Assembly (NCBI GenBank): GCA_938082855.1
Contig: CALKCC010000101.1
Location: 1-54,719, forward strand
Source of the DNA: an uncultured Pirellulaceae bacterium
GTDB taxonomy: Bacteria; Planctomycetota; Planctomycetia; Pirellulales; Pirellulaceae
Direction: 5' to 3'
DNA: 54,719 bases
The notes under the pieces are model-generated. The model was not told the origin of the DNA. It worked only from the letters and a program-made list of their open reading frames with translations, and did no database searches. Positions 52,434 to 54,719 of this stretch are shown here, in pieces (position 1 is the first letter of the stretch; the number at the start of each line of letters is the position of its first letter). Position numbers and translations under genes: made by a program.

Positions 52434-52720
52434 ATTGTTAATTGGCTTCGGCCGTTCGGCCTATCCGACTTCGACCTCCTTCCTCGGACGGAGTTTATCC
52501 GCCGAAGCCTGAAAGGCGAAGGGGGAACGGACAAGCTCTTTTTGCATTTACCCATTTAACCAGTTAGCCATTTAGCCACGTGTCATTGGACATTTTTGAC
52601 ATTGTCCATTGGGCTAATTGAAAACTGTTTAACTGTCTAATTGTTTAACTGTCTAAATGGCCAATTGGCTAAATGGTTAAGTGGTTAACTGGCTAAATGT
52701 CTAAACGTTTACCTGCTTAC
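52424..52720. repeat. Composite intergenic element: octamer units (52424-52447), GC-rich hairpin (52444-52509), inverted octamer units (~52543-52580), forward octamer array (52623-52718)
   Basis: AATTGTCT/AAATTGTT/AATTGGCT; GGCTTCGGC (52444-52452) pairs with GCCGAAGCC (52501-52509); then AACTGTTT AACTGTCT AATTGTTT AACTGTCT AAATGGCC AATTGGCT AAATGGTT AAGTGGTT AACTGGCT AAATGTCT AAACGTTT. Confidence 0.85.
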
Positions 52721-53054
52721 AGTACTTAATCCAGCCCAACCAGGATGGTACGACGTAGACAATCGTGACTAACGCAGCCAACCCGGGGGCGATTGCATCT
52801 GCAACTGGGTACAAACCAAACTCAGGCCCCTGATGCTTGATCCATAACGACAAATACGACCCAACTAACAGACACAGCGGTAACAAGAGAATGTTACGAA
52901 ACAGTACGCTAGGAGCAGAGCTTCGTCGCCCACAGTCTGTGCACTTCTTGCTCCAGCGCAACATGCACTGCACCCGAGTCCAATCTGTCTCGGCGACATG
53001 TTTCTTACACTTAAAGCACCAGGGGCTCCACAATTTTGGGTCCGGCTTTTCCAT
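52701..53054 (-). CDS. Hypothetical membrane protein with zinc-ribbon-like N-terminus
   Basis: CFKC...C..C cysteines; two hydrophobic segments; TAATG overlap with the upstream hydrolase gene. Confidence 0.6.
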   Translation of the reverse strand: MEKPDPKLWSPWCFKCKKHVAETDWTRVQCMLRWSKKCTDCGRRSSAPSVLFRNILLLPLCLLVGSYLSLWIKHQGPEFGLYPVADAIAPGLAALVTIVYVVPSWLGWIKYCKQVNV

Positions 53055-53953
53055 TACTTCACCGACTTCAGGTTCTTCGTAAAGAACTCCAAAAATACCT
53101 TGTTCGACTCGGGCGAGATAAATTCCTTACCTCCGTGCTTCGCTCCTTCCAACGCTACAAACGTGGATGAGACTCCTGCCTTGGTAAGAGCCGCATGTAA
53201 TTTTTCGCTTTGGCTGATGGGAACACCCGGGTCCGCCGTACCATGCATGATCAAAAATGGCGAGTCATCTTCGGACACATTATCTAATGCACTAGCATCT
53301 TTCGCCAATTTAGGCACATCCTTCACGGTCGCTCCCAGTAACTTCGCTCCGTTACTATTCGCAACATCTTCTTCGGTTCGACCGTTACCAACATTATTAG
53401 GTGGCATCGTCAATAACTCAGACGGGCCAAACCAATCAGCCGTCGCCTGCACTCGACTCGAAATCTTTTCTTTGCCAGGATAGGGCCGCGTTCCAACCAA
53501 AGCGGCTAGATGAGCACCTGCCGATGTTCCCCAACAACCAATACGTTCTCCATCGAGCCCATATTCGCTTGCGTGTTTTCGTACCCAGCGAACAGCTGCG
53601 TAGCAGTCGTTGATCTGATCAGGCCACTGCCCCACGTCGGTTAGACGATAACTAATACTGGCGATGGCGAATCCGTGGGGCACAATCCAAGCTCCTCGTT
53701 TACCGGATGCCTTACTCCCGTTCTTCCAGCCTCCGCCATGCACAAACACAATCACAGGCACACTACCTTTGATCTCTTGAGGGACATATAGATCGAGCTT
53801 CAACTCTACGCCATCATGCTTAGCGTACTCAATGTCCTTAATTAGCTTGACACCCTCAGGTAACACCTGCTTTTTCTGATTCTGAGCCCAACCGGTGGAA
53901 GTTCCCAAAATGGAAATAACGATAACCAAAAGTGCTGGTTGAATGAGTTTCAT
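53054..53953 (-). CDS. Exported alpha/beta hydrolase (esterase/lipase, BD-FAE/axe-like)
   Basis: IVFVHGGGWKNGS oxyanion motif; GCWGTSAGAHLAALVG; DDSPFLIMHGTADPGVP; GAKHGG. Confidence 0.92.
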   Translation of the reverse strand: MKLIQPALLVIVISILGTSTGWAQNQKKQVLPEGVKLIKDIEYAKHDGVELKLDLYVPQEIKGSVPVIVFVHGGGWKNGSKASGKRGAWIVPHGFAIASISYRLTDVGQWPDQINDCYAAVRWVRKHASEYGLDGERIGCWGTSAGAHLAALVGTRPYPGKEKISSRVQATADWFGPSELLTMPPNNVGNGRTEEDVANSNGAKLLGATVKDVPKLAKDASALDNVSEDDSPFLIMHGTADPGVPISQSEKLHAALTKAGVSSTFVALEGAKHGGKEFISPESNKVFLEFFTKNLKSVK

Positions 53954-54100
53954 GAATAGCCTTTATCTAGTAGCTTCCGAAGACTTTGTGCACAAACTTA
54001 CTTTGTCAATTATAGGGTGGGTACGAGTAAACCGTGAAGTTTCCTTGGCTTGAACTCGCTAGAATATGGGATACCCATACTTCACTTGGAGCCTTCACGA

Positions 54101-54719
54101 TTGAATAAGACGAATTCGAACCGTCCAATAGGACGATTACCGATTGTACTACTCAGCCTAATCGTGGCCATATTGGGAATCACCCTGTCACAAGTCATTC
54201 TTCGCCCCGTCCCCTCGGTCGAAGCTGACTTCTGGCTCATCCATCACGATGACGCGGATCGTAGTCAGCGTACCGAAGCCGTACTCCGGCTACTCAATGC
54301 CAATAACACTAAGTGGGCAGGAGCCAATCTTAAAGGGGTCAAGCTGTCCGGTAAAGAACTCGATATTGTTGATCTGACACACGCTGATCTGAGTGAATCA
54401 CTGCTCGTTGGGACGAAACTAGCTGGAGCCACATTGGATCACAGCATTCTTGATGCATCTGATCTACAAGAAGCTGAGTTGACGGGAGCCAGCCTGAATG
54501 AAGTCTCACTTTTGCGATGCAACCTGAACAACGCCAAGCTGGAGCTAACCAGTTTCTTTCAGGCGAGCCTGGAACAAGTCACTGCCAACCACGCCGACTT
54601 CTCGGGAGCAGATCTGTCAGAGAGCCACTGTATGATGGCAAATTTTACTAATGCAAATATGACCGACGCTGAATTTGATTATGCAAATCTCGAAGCGACC
54701 GTATTCCAGGGTGCTGAAC
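54101..54719 (+). CDS. Pentapeptide-repeat protein, membrane anchored, truncated by window end (TTG start)
   Basis: Not in the supplied ORF track; translation LNKTNSNRPIGRLPIVLLSLIVAILGITLSQVI...WAGANLKGVKLSGKELDIVDLTHADLSESLLVGTKLAGATLDHSILDASDLQEAELTGASL. Confidence 0.85.
   Translation, partial: MNKTNSNRPIGRLPIVLLSLIVAILGITLSQVILRPVPSVEADFWLIHHDDADRSQRTEAVLRLLNANNTKWAGANLKGVKLSGKELDIVDLTHADLSESLLVGTKLAGATLDHSILDASDLQEAELTGASLNEVSLLRCNLNNAKLELTSFFQASLEQVTANHADFSGADLSESHCMMANFTNANMTDAEFDYANLEATVFQGAE

Noticed and set aside
47870-52440. Integrase-mediated island inserted at tRNA-Val
   Set aside because: No integrase gene and no duplicated tRNA 3' end was found in the window, and the intact terminator separates the tRNA from the RHS fragment; kept only as a rearrangement hypothesis.

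Overview
Planctomycete-like chromosomal window (inferred from DUF1552/DUF1592, DUF1080, sulfatase, Gfo/Idh/MocA, TIM-barrel isomerase and RHS content). It is mostly housekeeping and carbohydrate-related genes: hisF, thiS/thiG, PilT plus a degenerate GspE/PilB-like partner, a DinG-type helicase, a sugar ABC transporter with an ATPase-permease fusion, a sulfatase, a GlcD-like oxidase, a cytochrome c/PA14/DUF1592 + DUF1552 pair, and tRNA-Val(GAC). The most notable observation is at 10738..11910 (-). Two ORFs in the same frame are separated by a single in-frame TGA inside the motif FGCLT-U-PPFLRNV, which resembles the iodothyronine deiodinase SCTUPPF motif. A bSECIS-compatible hairpin lies just downstream of the TGA. 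The read-through product would be an exported selenoprotein with a thioredoxin/deiodinase-like domain and a C-terminal DsbD-alpha-like CX5C domain, encoded behind a sugar ABC transporter. Other notable structure: two loci carrying an octamer-periodic array (AAHTGNYY), a ~119-bp imperfect palindrome next to one array, two loci with a 3 direct + 1 inverted GTGACACCCACTC repeat, and a split RHS locus between a tRNA terminator and an octamer/hairpin element. All calls are from reading the sequence and the supplied translations; no searches were run.
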